Origin: Rhizophlyctis rosea
Lineage: Eukaryota; Chytridiomycota; Chytridiomycetes; Rhizophlyctidales; Rhizophlyctidaceae
Assembly: GCA_027596075.1 (NCBI GenBank)
Contig: JADGJC010000015.1
Location: forward strand, 69,158 to 133,157
DNA length: 64,000 nucleotides
Direction: 5' to 3'
In this document: positions 1 through 11,284 of the stretch, piece by piece
Numbering within the stretch: the stretch's first letter is position 1
How the letters are laid out: the number at the start of each line of letters is the position of its first letter
The notes under the pieces: generated by a model
The model's database searches: none
Seen by the model: only the letters and a program-made list of their open reading frames with translations
What the model was told of the DNA's origin: nothing
Made by a program: the position numbers and the translations under genes

Positions 1-345
1 AATTTGACCTGTTGCAGAGCAAGGGCGGACGATGCAGATGAGATTGATGGGCAAGTAGGAAAGGGCGTGGGAATGGGAAAGGCACAAGCAACAAGAAGCT
101 CCCACGATGGTTGGATCCAAACATAACAGTGGCTGCTTCATCAATCTGCATCATCATCAGAGAGTTGCTTAGATAAGCAGTTTTGGCCAACCCAAAAAGT
201 CGATCCAAGACTTCCTACTTCGTCCTCCTATTGGCGTACGTATTCCATTTGTTACCGTATTACTATACAAGCGCATTACTAAGGTTTAGTACAAATACAT
301 ACACCCGAAACTTCTCTACCTCAACCCGCCCAATATATGTCTTAA
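1..345. other. 5' edge / upstream region of kinesin gene
   Basis: No coding sequence is supported here. It is the left edge of the window and contains the upstream region of the kinesin gene. Open frames in this stretch are short and low-complexity. Confidence 0.5.
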
Positions 346-3002
346 ATGTACAATCACCCACATCCGCATTCACGGCAGCCATCCTACCCACAACCATATG
401 CACCACCCTCCCTAGCCAGCGCAGGCGCCTATTACCATGCCCCTCCAAATGCCAATTACTCACATTCACAACAGACACCGCAACCTTATTATAATGGTTC
501 ACCATCCAGTTCGGCATCCCAGTCGCCTTGGGGATCGCACGAAAACATGCGTGATTCAGGGCACGATGGGGGACGAACAGGCAGCGCAGGCCGAGTTGGA
601 GTGAGAGTTGTCGTGAGGTAAGTATGATAAGAAACGTATGAGGGGATACGGCGAAATTTCATGGACCTGGAATTGAACCATATTAAGACAAGCGGACAAT
701 AATCGCATTCTAAAACATACATCGCAAACTGTTCCCTGCTCTGTACAGAATGAAACCACCAACAACACCTCACCCCCTCACCGACACTGAGCAACAACCT
801 TCCTCATTAATCACTCCTATACCCGATGGTAAATCCGTCCAAGTTAGTTCGTCCAGCTTTCCCCCTCCTCCCCCACATCATCCCCGACCCCTTGGCCCAC
901 TAAGCTAAACCCATCCCCACAGCTAACATCCCCAGACCAAACCCTCCGAACCCTAACCTACCACACAATCTGCCCCCCGCACACAACCCAATCCCAACTC
1001 TTTGCCGCCTGCGACATCACCACCATGGTCCAAATGGGGGTGGAAGGGTAGGTACGTCTTGTCCCCCTCACTTTTCCCTCTCCGCAACTTCCCGCACCCC
1101 CACCCCCCTAAACTCACCAATCACACCAACAGCTACCCAACAACAATCTTAACCTACGGTCAAACCGGTAGCGGCAAAACTTACACTCTAACCGGGCCCC
1201 CACATCCGTCATTCACTACTTCCCGGACATCCCAAAATCGGCAAATACATTTTGATTTCAGTAATGAGGAAGCGGGGATTATACCTCGTGCTTTGAGTGT
1301 GTTGTTCAGCATGGTTGGTGAAGGTATTAGTGGTGGTGATGTGGTTGTTAGGTTGAGTTATTTGGAGGTTTATAATGAGATGGTGAGGAGTAATTTTCTT
1401 TGAGAGGGCGTGGTCAATGGGATGTTCATTGGTTACCTTCCTGATGACTCATCCCGAGGTTTTTACATCTCGTCGCCAGGTGCAGGACCTGCTCTCAACA
1501 ACAATCACATCCCTCCCCGTCCGACACACTCACGAACGCGGGTTCTACGTTGACGACCTTATTGAAGTAGATTGCAAAACTCTTGACGACGCTATGGGAG
1601 TGTTGGATGAAGGTATGTAACCAGTGTGAACAAAGGGGATGCGCCATTTCGCAATTGAGCATGTACAATGATCACTTGAATCTCATGCTGCGCCCGTGAT
1701 TGCTCACATCAAAGGTTTGCGAAATCGAACAACTCGCTCTCATAAGCTCAACGAGTACTCTTCTCGGTCGCATAGTATTTTGACAGTGACGATTGAGACG
1801 CCGTTGGAGAGTGGTGAGGGGAAGAAGGTTGGGATGATGAAGTTTGTTGATTTGGCAGGTGGGGTTCTTGTTCCTCAATTTTTGGGATGACGGAGGGTGG
1901 GGAGGTTTCGTGCGGTTGTCTCGGTCAGCTTCCCCTGTCAGACCAATTGACCCCACTCCGCTTTTCCGTTTCGCCATCAAATTGTCTTTCCCAGGCAGCG
2001 AACGCATCAAACAAAGCGATACGAAGGGCGAAACCCTAGCGGAGACGTTGAAGATCAATAAGAGTCTCCTAACTCTCGGTACGTTGTTCCCTCAAACCCC
2101 TTCCCTCAACCATAACTCCCTCCTCCCACACAACACAAACCAAATACCTCCCCACAGGAAACGTCATCTCAACCCTCTCCCGCCCCCCAAACTCCACCAC
2201 CCCCCCACCCCACATCCCCTACCGCGACTCAAAACTCACCATGCTCCTCCGCGACTCCCTAGGCGGCACATCCCACACCCTCCTCCTAGCCTGCATCTCC
2301 CCCTCCTCCTTCCACGAATCCCTCAAAACCCTCCGATACGCATCGCGCGCTATGGGTGTTGTCAACCGGCCTGTCGTTGGGGTGAGGAAAGCGGGCGTGG
2401 AGGAGGAGGTCAAGACGTTGAGGGGGGAGGTGGGGAGATTGAGGGAGGAGAATGGGTGGTTGTGGGGGGTTGTTAATGGGGAGGGTGGTGGAGGAGGTGG
2501 GGGTGGCAGTGGTGGGGGTGGTGGGGGAGGGCATGCGGGAGGGGTTGGACGGATGGAATCGTTCCGGGAGGATGGGTGGATAGGGAGTGGTATGCCGTGG
2601 ATGCCTGGTGGTGGAGGTGGGGCACCACCATACCCTCAACAACATCCAAGCCCCCACGCACCTCCCATCCAACACCAACCTCCCCACCATCCACCCCTCC
2701 ACGGCCGCCGCAGCACCTCCTTCTCCCAACAACACGCACCACAACCACAACACCAACACCATCCACCACCACCCTTCCGCGCGCCTTCCTACACAGCAAC
2801 ACTATCATACACACCAACAACACCTTCCGTCCCATCTCCGTCCGCACACCACACACCCCATCACCTATCGCGTTCCTCGTCCTCCTCACGCACGCCAATA
2901 TCCCTGCAAACACCACGCGACGTATCCCGCTCTCGCAGTATACTGTTGAAGGACGTGGAGGATCTCGACAGGGAGATTTGGAGGATGGAGGGGCGTGTGT
3001 AG
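346..3002 (+). CDS. Kinesin-like motor protein, 8 exons, about 648 aa
   Basis: Microtubule-dependent ATPase motor. Exons fit 346-617, 749-842, 923-1047, 1133-1382, 1480-1612, 1715-1858, 1995-2078 and 2158-3002, with matching phases. The motor opens with VGVRVVVR near residue 83. Residue 164 onward reads YPTTILTYGQTGSGKT (P-loop). Then come YLEVYNEMVQDLL, joined across an intron, the switch I region LNEYSSRSHSIL, the switch II region FVDLAGSER, and YRDSKLTMLLRDSLGG. The motor ends near residue 440 in a short coiled coil (EEEVKTLRGEVGRLREEN). A Gly-, Pro- and His-rich low-complexity tail follows. The N-terminal 80 residues are Pro/Ser/Tyr-rich. The motor is N-terminal, so plus-end movement is expected; this is inference. 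I could not assign a kinesin class; a KIF12-like N-kinesin is one possibility. The start is the first Met in frame with the motor. Confidence 0.9.
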
Positions 3003-3579
3003 ATGTTGGGCCTTCTGTAGCGGCGTTGCGTGTACGTAGGTTCTGCTGCGAATGGACGAAGCTCGTCAGACCTGCCGAGTATGTCGTCCTACATTGTATG
3101 TAAGGGAGTGGATTAAAAGCATAGCGAGATCAATTACATCAAGCACGGCACACCGCAACGGTCATTCGCAAACAGACACACAGAGTCATATAATTCACGG
3201 GAAGGGGAGACAAAAGTTATATAACGATCAAAAACAAGAGACGAAAAGAAAGAAGGAAAACCAAAACGAATGATAAAACCTCGATGAAAAACTCTCAGAC
3301 CCAAACAGTCATCTTACTAGCAGTACACTATTTCCCGCACTTTTGCATTCCGTGCGATCCAAAACTCGCTCCCTCCTACTCAGACGGATACATCTCTCTT
3401 CCTTGTGCAAAAGTCCACAAAGTGCTAAACACTACATGGTAATTGAGCTGCCGAACTTCTATGGCTCCACCGGCGACACCAAGAAAGGGAAAAGGGAAAA
3501 GAGAAAAAAAGGAAGAGAAAAAGGAAGAAAGAGTAAGCGAGTTCACACAATCCAATGGTACTTCTTTATGCACATGAAA
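3003..3579. other. Intergenic, purine-rich tract
   Basis: No gene is seen. The stretch at about 3480-3540 is almost pure A/G (GAAA/GGAA repeats). It lies between the convergent kinesin gene and the minus-strand unknown gene, so both 3' ends should fall here. Confidence 0.5.
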
Positions 3580-4613
3580 CTACTCGAACGCAAATGGACG
3601 TACATTCTCCTTCGGAATGTTTTTGATTTGTTCGCGGGTTGGCGTGTTGTGGGGTGTAGCGGGAACGGACGGGAGAGGAGGGAGGACGTGGGGCACGAGG
3701 TCTGCGCGGGTGTCACGGTAGTATTTCGTGTGCGGATTGACTGAGATGAATGAAGAAGTTGGTAGGAATGTGCGAAACTGTGAGGGTTAGTATCTTGTGA
3801 GCGTGCAAACAGAAAAGGAGTAGCGGACAGGGAAAGGACTTGGAAGCAAGGGCTGGGATACATACTTTCTTCGAATTCGATCACCTCCCACGTTGGGGTG
3901 CATGTCCATTCGAGTCGGCCAGTGAGCGGGTTACGGACCTTTGAGTATCGAGAGAGGTGAGTGTGGAGGAGGGAGGCGGTGATTTGGTCGTATTGTCTCT
4001 GATCGCACCGGAAGCGCACTTCGAACACGCGATGTTGAGGCTCGTGAGGATGCACCCAAACGCGGATGGTTTCACCTTCGTAAAGAAGGTGGCGTGAGAA
4101 TGGGAGGAGCGAGTTTAGGTGGCTGTAAACTTCGGTTTCCGTTGGGCGACTTGGGAGCGGGTTGAGGCGGAGGTTGGGGCGCACGACGATGATGAGGTGG
4201 TATGGCTAATATCGGCACGTTGAGTGGAAGAGAAGAAAATGAAATGTGTGAGAAGAAGCCCGTCCATCGATGTTTGAACAATTGAATTGACGAAGACAAA
4301 AACACACAGGAGCGTCACCTGAAGTCTGGACACGTTCGAACTTTCGCCATGCAGTCGACGAAACAAGAGCACGCCCCACTTTTCCATAATGAAACGGAAG
4401 TGGGAGAGGATGAGCAATTCCTGTGTTCGTTCGATGCACAACCTGTTCCCGTGTCCAGTCTGTTCCCCCGCAGCAAGACGACACGCTCCTACCTGCGACG
4501 TTCCAACCCCATATCGCGCCAGCACACCCGTCAACACCAAAATCAAGAACACTTACCTCGAGTGGCGGCCTCCTGTTCTGGAACTCTCCGGTAACATCCC
4601 TCAGTCCGGGCAT
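3580..4613 (-). CDS. Conserved-looking hypothetical protein, 4 exons, 232 aa
   Basis: Not recognised. Four exons keep one frame: 4613-4557, 4459-4319, 4205-3866 and 3740-3580. The protein starts MPGLRDVTGEFQNRRPPLE. Exon 2 encodes a hydrophobic-basic helix (SHFRFIMEKWGVLLFRRLHG). Exon 3 is the most protein-like block, with PYHLIIVVRPNLRLNPLP, then LLYEGETIRVWVHPHEP and HRVFEVRFRCDQRQYDQI, a pattern of alternating beta strands. The C-terminus is TREQIKNIPKENVRPFAFE. There is no signal peptide. The start is the first Met downstream of a TATA-like site at about 4794-4804 on this strand. An upstream in-frame Met at 4883 would add a low-complexity Pro/Ser leader and is less likely. Exon 2 is supported only by splice sites and phase. 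Confidence 0.55.
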
Positions 4614-6099
4614 TCTTGTGTTTTGTACGGGAGGGGGAAGAGAGGGAGGAGAGGGAGGTGTGGCGGGGGGTAGCGAGGTAGGATTCGAGGCCGAGGGAGA
4701 GGAGGAATGGGTGGGTGGTGTTGGAGAAGGTGGTGATGGTGATGATTGAGGGGCGTGTGTTTGCGTTGCGAAGTTGATAGGTGCTATGTGCGTGTTATAT
4801 ATGCGGTTGACTTGAGCGCGTACGCAAAAGTTTGATGAACTAGCCGTTGAAAAAATGCGAGGGGCATGTCCCCCCCTCCCCACTTTTATAGCAGTCAGAA
4901 AGCGGAGTCGACCTGACCGATGATCACATTTCCAAGGTTATCCGTATGCCACCAATCATCGCGCGCACAGCCATCGCGTAATCAACATTGGTTGTGTCAT
5001 AAATTGTATGTGTGTATGGGTTCATGACATCACGACAACATGTCATTGTAGATAGGAACCTGTCAGGCTCTTGTCGGGCCAGTAGTTGGGCCAGCAGTCG
5101 GACCCTCGACGCGGGCTTGGGCTGAACCCTGGCGTATGGTTTGGGCCGGATGGTTGGCTGACATCATTGGTTTGATTACTTAAGCCTGCGGAGGCCGGGC
5201 ACCGGACTGAGTGTCTTCATATCTGCCCCTGATCAGCCAAATGTTACAATCCGGCCTTTCTCTAATCTTATTGGCCAATGATGGTGTGTATGTATGTTAG
5301 CCAGTTCCAATGATTTCCAGTGCATTCGAATGCATTGGTTTGGAGACCGGGGATTTGGCTAGGTTGAGGTGCGTTGAAATATGTAAGATGCAAAGGCAAA
5401 AGCAAAGGTTGGACGGGTGTGAAATGTCGTGGATGGATGCATGAGCTACGAATCTGCGTTGCGATCAACATGATTGTTTGTCAGATAAATTGTTTTGCCC
5501 ATTACATGTGACTGTGCCGTCAGCTGTTGTATGACCAGCATTCCGCCGTTTGGACACTGGGAGTCGGTTCCGATGGATTATCTGTTTGAATGGCATACTG
5601 CCAGTCGACTGCGCGGTTGTCACGGTAGCATGCATCCTGCTGAAAACCGCTGTGTACGGTTTACTTATAGCTTTCCCAGTGAACATATTGGTCGACTTCA
5701 ACTCTTGCAGAAGTTTTGAATAATGCTCGTTTGATCATATCACTCCATCTGAGATTTCCCCGTCAAGCCAGCGCTTGATGGTGCGCTTCGCGGACAAAAT
5801 CTCGTAACAACTGGTGCAGATGCAATTGATGCAGTGGATACGCTGCGGCTGGATCTGGAAGGACATCAAACGCTCAGAAACTTCCATCTTCATAGCCTAA
5901 TGGGGACCGCTTCGGGAAGTACTTAGCCTCAAATGGGTAAGATTATTGATCGGGCCTGACATGTAGCGCCCAACAAGTCAATATAAGCTGATGTTATTGT
6001 CAACTACCATCATTCTCTAATACTACAACGGACTAGAGCTATCCAACCCATCCATTTTATCTTTCACAAACTGCCAGTGCCCAAAACCCTGCACTTTGG
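4614..6099. other. Intergenic region, about 1.4 kb
   Basis: Only short unrelated open frames are present. At about 5075-5170 there are several GGGCCAG and GGGCC words in loose direct repeat. No transposon ends, tRNA or coding homology were recognised. Confidence 0.4.
4794..4804 (-). promoter_or_regulatory. TATA-like element upstream of the 4613 gene
   Basis: The minus strand reads CATATATAAC about 180 nt before the proposed start codon at 4613. It is a good match to a TATA box but is otherwise untested. Confidence 0.35.
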
Positions 6100-6881
6100 T
6101 ATCTCCCATGATCGCCATCAACAACTGTGCAGACAGAATGCAACAAGTGCCTCCCTATGCGTCAATCGAAGCTCATGCAACTGATCAAGGGTGTGAGTGT
6201 TTTGCAGTTGGTCTTTGTAAGGCCTCCATCCGCCATTCATGCTCGGACATAGGGCATAATCGCTTTGGTGTATGAATGCTTCCACTCCGTCGCGGTAGTC
6301 GGCCTTTTCTGGTAGTGTTTGGGCCCATTCTAGGTCCACCGTTATGGCTTGGTAGAGTGTTCTTGATTTTGAAGACGCCTTGCGGAGGAAGCGAGTGAGG
6401 TCGTCGAAGAAGAGGGTCTGTGACGTTGGAGGCAAGATCGATTGTTCAGGAAGACTATACATAAACGAGTCAGGTTCAGTTTTGAGCAGAGATGGTTTTG
6501 CACTTCCGAAGCATTGTGTCTGGAAGAGCGAAACATGCAGCAGACTCACGTTTTCCGACATATCTTTGGCAGATCTTCCAAGCCGAGATAATCTGCATTT
6601 CTGAATATACTGAAGCACCGCCGCGATTAGTCATATCCACTTGCGATGAACTGCAGACACGGCTCGAAGTACGGAGGGGATGGGGGGTCAATGGTTAATG
6701 CGGTGGGGTTCGAGGTGGAATTGGTAGCTGGGGCGGTAAAATTTGGGTGTGAGTTAAAGTGAGCTATCGTCTGGACCATGCATAGGGGAAGGGTGTAGGT
6801 CAGTGGCGCTGACGCTAGGCGGATATCAATGGGAACGTCAGGCGTAAGTAATGTGGTGTCGGGTGGGGTGGGCTCGGTCAT
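6100..6881 (-). pseudogene. BTB-like family copy A, degenerate
   Basis: Relative of the intact copy at 9791-10622. From a Met at 6881 the frame reads the family N-terminus (IDIRLASAPLTYTLPLC, then PPYFEPCLQFIASG). It then meets an in-frame TAA where the others have the ME-CG-EEWFGIL segment. The next block, RNADYLGLEDLPKICRKT, resumes in the same frame after a deletion of about 15 nt. The second exon reads TLFFDDLTRFLRKASSKS and WAQTLPEKADYRDGVEAFI and then ends early. The family motif AQLLMAIMG lies just downstream in another frame. Several lesions make this a pseudogene. The Met at 6881 is chosen because all copies start MT-(E/S)-x-P-like; a Met at 6923 is also in frame. Confidence 0.75.
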
Positions 6882-8084
6882 GATGCAGGTCGCCTGTAGG
6901 GTGAGAAGGGGAAAGGATCCCAAATGTACTTGTCAAGGCAAATAGTAAAAGGAAGAGCGACATATGACAGCAATGAACAATGGCATGTCCCAATGCACCT
7001 TGTAACATCACCCAAACTTGTGATGGCCAACTTTGCTACAGGAAATCTGGGTAATCGCAACTCGCGCATGTATGAAAGCTGTACATCAGAGTAGTGCAAC
7101 CCGGAAATCCGTGGAACAGATTTACAGCATGACACGATGCCAATTTGATTGCGCAGCTGATATACATGTATGGAGCGCCACATGTAATTCGAGAGAAACA
7201 GTTGCGTACAGATACGGAATGATCGACAAAGTCACGATGCGGAAACAATCTCTTGCATCCGCAAAAGGACTCCAATCTGAAAGCATACTGTAAAACGTTG
7301 CCAATCCATCCTAATCCTCAAAACCAGATCATGCAAAGGCTCGCCTTATCCATACTACCAATATTTCGGTATATTAGCTGGCACAAGTCAAAAAGTCATG
7401 TCGCATGGCTTGTCTCCGACCTTGCATGCGTAATCAAATGTTCATCTGTCCGCCCACCACCACGACCACTCTCTGTCCCTCCTTCCGCATCAGCACCACC
7501 GATACCATGATCCTCCTTCGCGCGCGCGTTCCGCCACCTGGCAAAGGGCCACCGATATCCACACTCCTCAACCCCACACTCCCTCGACTGAGCAGCTGGT
7601 GTCATCAATGCTCACAAGGGGCCGTAGTTTTCATCCTCAGAAATGAATAATTGGTGCATATGTTCCCAATTAATGAGGAGGATGCGAGACATTCACGTCC
7701 CATCCCCTTTCCTTAAATCAAACACCAGCTCAAACATGCCAACGAATGTCAACGCGCTGGTCAAAGTGTTGTGCCCGTGCCAGCTGCGGGGACCGTGGGG
7801 ATGCAGGCCATATATCGGCCGCGCAAGCATATGTCAATTGACCATTAGCTTTTGTGGAATTCCTTCCGTTGAACTTCAGCACAGGTCATGTCTTGGGTGC
7901 ACACGGATCGCAAAGCTTCCGGACATAACGCCGTCGTGAGATGTCAGATGAAGCGCGTCCGACGGAAAGATGTGAACCCGCGTTTAAGACATATTCAAGC
8001 GCATGAACTGAAACTAGCGTCTGCGGTGTCATGTTCCCTTCCCGCCCCCATAAAGCATCATCCTGACAGATAAAGATCGGTCAA
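6882..8084. other. Intergenic between divergent BTB-like copies A and B
   Basis: About 1.2 kb with no supported gene. Open frames are short, overlap on both strands and show no recognisable motif. The region must hold both promoters of the divergent pair. Confidence 0.4.
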
Positions 8085-8094
8085 GATATAAAAT
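8085..8094 (+). promoter_or_regulatory. TATA-like element of BTB-like copy B
   Basis: GATATAAAAT lies about 65 nt upstream of the ATG at 8156, a typical position for a TATA box feeding a short 5' leader. Confidence 0.45.
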
Positions 8095-8155
8095 CTTCAC
8101 CTTTTTTTGAGGCATTCACCTTTCCACCCATTCTCAAACCACCTCGATACTCGTC

Positions 8156-8983
8156 ATGACTGAGCAACCTCAGCCTAGCTCACCAAATCGCCCACAAGAG
8201 CCAACCATAACCATCCGCCTCGCTTCCCGTCCGCTACAATACACCCTCCCACTTTCCGACGTGCAGAAAGTGCCGTACTTTACCTCCCATTTGACGTTCA
8301 CCGCCCGTGCCGCCGACAACTCTGAATCTGTTCAAACTACAACCATAACCATCGATCCTCCATGTCCTCGATACTTCGAGCCATGCCTCCAATTCATGTC
8401 TGACAGCGAATTCAATATGGAAAATTGCGGCGGCGAAGACTGGTTTGGTATTCTCCGGAATGCGGACTATTTGGGGTTGGAAGACCTGGTAACTCTATGC
8501 CAGGACAAGTGAGTTCTTGATCTTCATGACGTACTGTGAACGACATGAACCTCCCATTTCACAAGTCTAACCGAATAATAATATCCCAAAAAGCCCGCCT
8601 ACACACTACCTGACCCTCCCAAAATCCGCAACCGCCGAAACCCTCTCCTTCGTAAACCTGGCTTGCTACCTCCGTGGCGCATCTCCACCCTCAACAACTC
8701 TCTACGAAATCATGACCATTTTCATGGCATGGTCCGACACACTTCCACAAAAAGTAGACTGCCGCGCGGGAGTAGAAGAGTTTCTGAGATGCAGCGACTA
8801 TTCCGCGTGTTTAAGAAGCGGAATGCATCGGTGTCACATGAGGAATATCTGAAGGACAGCCTCACCCCTGAGCAATTGGATGACCTTCGAGATGGGGATG
8901 AGCAGGCATTTGATTGCGTTGTGCCGACTCAGCTGTTGATGGCCATTATAGATAGCCTGGAGGCGCGAGAAGAGAAGGCTTAG
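8156..8983 (+). pseudogene. BTB-like family copy B, single frameshift
   Basis: Exon 1 (8156-8508) is intact: ITIRLASRPLQYTLPLSDVQ, PPCPRYFEPCLQFM, then GGEDWFGILRNADYLGLEDL. The F-x-ILR-x-ADYLGLE-x-L stretch looks like the end of a BTB/POZ fold. Exon 2 starts at 8594 (phase kept: N-PPTHYLTLPKSATAETLSF) and reads SDTLPQKVDCRAGVEEFLRC. The family C-terminus (SVSHEEYLKDSLTPEQL, DCVVPTQLLMAIIDSLEA) then continues in a different frame from about 8800-8825. That is one net indel. Everything else in this copy is well preserved, so the lesion is recent or a base-call error. It is divergent from copy A. Confidence 0.75.
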
Positions 8984-8989
8984 CAGCCG

Positions 8990-9790
8990 TGAGGTGTCGA
9001 AGGGCGGTGCAGTAACGTAGTGATAAATCAATTGTGCAATAATGTATCGGGAGTTATCGGTGGTGGTTTTGTTATCGTGTTCCGTAGTGTTGATTGTTGA
9101 CCAGACTATGTAGTCTCTGAATGTGAAACTACAGCCGCACACGGTTCATACAAAGAACGTTAAGAAGATCAGTCATAGGCACATCTCACTCCACATTCGC
9201 AACATGGGATGAGCATCCAGTCAGAGCTTGACGACATACTTGCAACCCAAATCTCCCTGTTCTGTCTCAACAAAATCTTAGCTGCCTTTGACCCCACCAG
9301 CTCGGTGTGGAATCTTCGAAGGACGGTCTTGGGACATGTTCGACGCGGATGGATCCTGAAGTAAAGCGGTGGTAGGAGGAGCATCATAACGCATGAGGAT
9401 CGCTGTCCGAAGATGGATCCTCCACCATAAAGGGGCAGGGGGTTAGGACTAATTATATGTATAGCTTTGCTTGGTACTGCCGATACCAACGCGGACAGAA
9501 GCCCTAGCTGCTGTAGAACAGCTAGGGGAAGAAACTGGTGATGGACCGTACCGTCTTTCCTGTATGAGAAACGTCGTGCTTGGTGGATTTAGTTTGTTGC
9601 CCATGATTTAGGTACGTCAACTTATCCAAGCATCTGAATCTGTTGACCGCAAGTGCACTGATCATCGCGCCAAAAAAACTGATCTCTAAAACAAAAGCCA
9701 TTCACCGCAAAACTGCATACAGACGCTAGCTACTATCTACAAGATCGAAAAGCCATGCTAAACCCGGCTGATTCAGCCGCTACTCCTTCT
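8990..9790. other. Intergenic between copies B and C
   Basis: No gene is seen. A small inverted repeat (CTAGCTG...CAGCTAG) lies at about 9505-9527. Copies B and C converge here, so it is 3'-flanking sequence for both. Confidence 0.35.
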
Positions 9791-10622
9791 TCACCCTCTC
9801 CGCCTCCAAAGTTCCAAGCCGGCCATCAACAACTCCGTCGGCACCACGTTATCAAACAGCTGCCCATAGCCATCTTTAAGACGCCGGACCTGAGCTGGTG
9901 AGATGAAGATGGCTTGATACTCCTCCGGGGTGGTCGACTCTTCTTGCTTAGACAACGAATCGCGAAAATTGGTTTGAGAGATAAAGTCTTCAACTTGTTC
10001 ACGCAGATCTGTCTTTTCCGGCAAGGTCTCGGCCCATTGTAAGATGGTGTTTAGAATTAGGAACAGGGATGTCACGGCTGAATAGGCGTTTGCGCGGAGG
10101 AGACAGGTGAGATCAGCGAACGAGAGGGTTTCTGAGTTTGCGCCTTCAGGGAGCGAGATATGGCATATTGGGGGCCTGTAGGGCTCAAATGTGAATCAAA
10201 TCTACTGGTGAGTGTGTCGCAGTGCAAAGGAAATAACAAGACCACTCGGAAGGGGGAGGAGCAGGACAGCTTTACACTTACGACTCGCGACACAAGTTCA
10301 ATAGGCTCTCCAAGCCCAAATAGTCCGCGTTGCGCAATATGCCGAACCACTCTTCAACTCCACAGCGCTCCATAGACAGTTCACCAGTCGCGATGAATTG
10401 GAGGCATGGTTCAAGGTATCGTGGGCACGGTGGGTCGATGGTCAGAGTTGGAAATGACGGGCCAGGCTCATTGGCGGCACGGTCATTAAAATCCAATTGA
10501 GATTTGAAGTAGGGCACCTCTTGAATGAGGCAGAGGGGCAGGGCATACTTCAGTTGAGTCGACGACTGCTGAAGAAACACCAGTGTTGGGTCTGCCTGTG
10601 TACGTTCTGATGGACTAGTCAT
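9791..10622 (-). CDS. BTB/POZ-like protein, copy C (intact), 2 exons, 241 aa
   Basis: This is the only undamaged member of the local four-copy family. Exon 1 runs 10622-10282 and exon 2 runs 10175-9791, with phase 2 preserved. Residues 1-113 form a BTB-like domain: LKYALPLCLIQEVPYF, PPCPRYLEPCLQFIATGEL, GVEEWFGILRNADYLGLESL. Residues 115-241 form a second domain shared only within the family: ANSETLSFADLTCLLRA, LQWAETLPEKTDLREQVEDF, then TPEEYQ and VPTELLMAGLEL. BTB domains usually dimerise or bind Cullin-3, but no substrate-binding module is visible, so a role is not assigned. There is no signal peptide or TM segment. A TATA box lies 59 nt upstream. Confidence 0.7.
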
Positions 10623-10680
10623 GATGTATCGATGTATCTTGAGAGGTTGAAAGTTTGCAAAGGTTCAAAAGGGAGTATGC

Positions 10681-10689
10681 TATTTATAG
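10681..10689 (-). promoter_or_regulatory. TATA box of BTB-like copy C
   Basis: The minus strand reads CTATAAATA about 60 nt before the ATG at 10622. This is a canonical TATA box at the expected distance. Confidence 0.5.
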
Positions 10690-11284
10690 GGGGGCTGAGA
10701 AAGCCTTTGCGGTCTGAAAAGCAAGGGCGGCGTCACCGTACGCCTTTTCGCGTGAAACCAGCGCGGTCTCACAGCACCGTCAGAGCCCCATGAATTCGCA
10801 GCCGTGTCTCAGCTCAGCCTTCCGAGTGCAAATCACGACACGTGCCAAGAGCTGAGAACAGGTGTTCTTTGATCGAGAGTGTTCCGAATGGTATGTCCAA
10901 AGACGACATCATTGCAGTGCGGGATATGATAAATGGAACGTTTCATCTCCAAAGTCGCAAGAATCATTGACGGACGAAAGTCTATTTGGTGGAGAACCTG
11001 CGCCTCAATGTGTGCCAAAGTGGTGAAGGTAATTGATGCAGAATGCATTTCAGGGCTAGAAGGATAGTGGAAGACCCATGGTTTGGCGACGAATTCACCT
11101 TCTCAATGAGGCATAGGCGTGCTGACCGTGATTGAAGTGTGTGTGTCCAAATATGGTTTCCAAAAGATCCCAACGGCTCGCAACTTTCACATTCAGGGAA
11201 AAGCACTTCAGGCCGAGCAAGACACTACAATCATCATCAACCTCTTGTGAATTGTACACATCACCTCAGGACCTCTCCAACAGA
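10690..11284. other. Intergenic between copies C and D
   Basis: No gene is seen. Short frames on both strands lack any motif. Confidence 0.35.

Noticed and set aside
2286..2916. Minus-strand frames of about 150 codons inside the kinesin tail
   Set aside because: They arise from Pro/His/Gly low-complexity sequence in the real plus-strand gene.
6590..6650. A 41-nt intron that could bypass the stop in BTB-like copy A
   Set aside because: A GTGGAT...TTCAG intron with a CTAAT-like branch site is conceivable. It would delete the conserved BTB segment, and the 3' part of the gene is broken anyway.
9505..9527. CTAGCTG...CAGCTAG inverted repeat as a terminator or RNA
   Set aside because: Too short and isolated to support a function.
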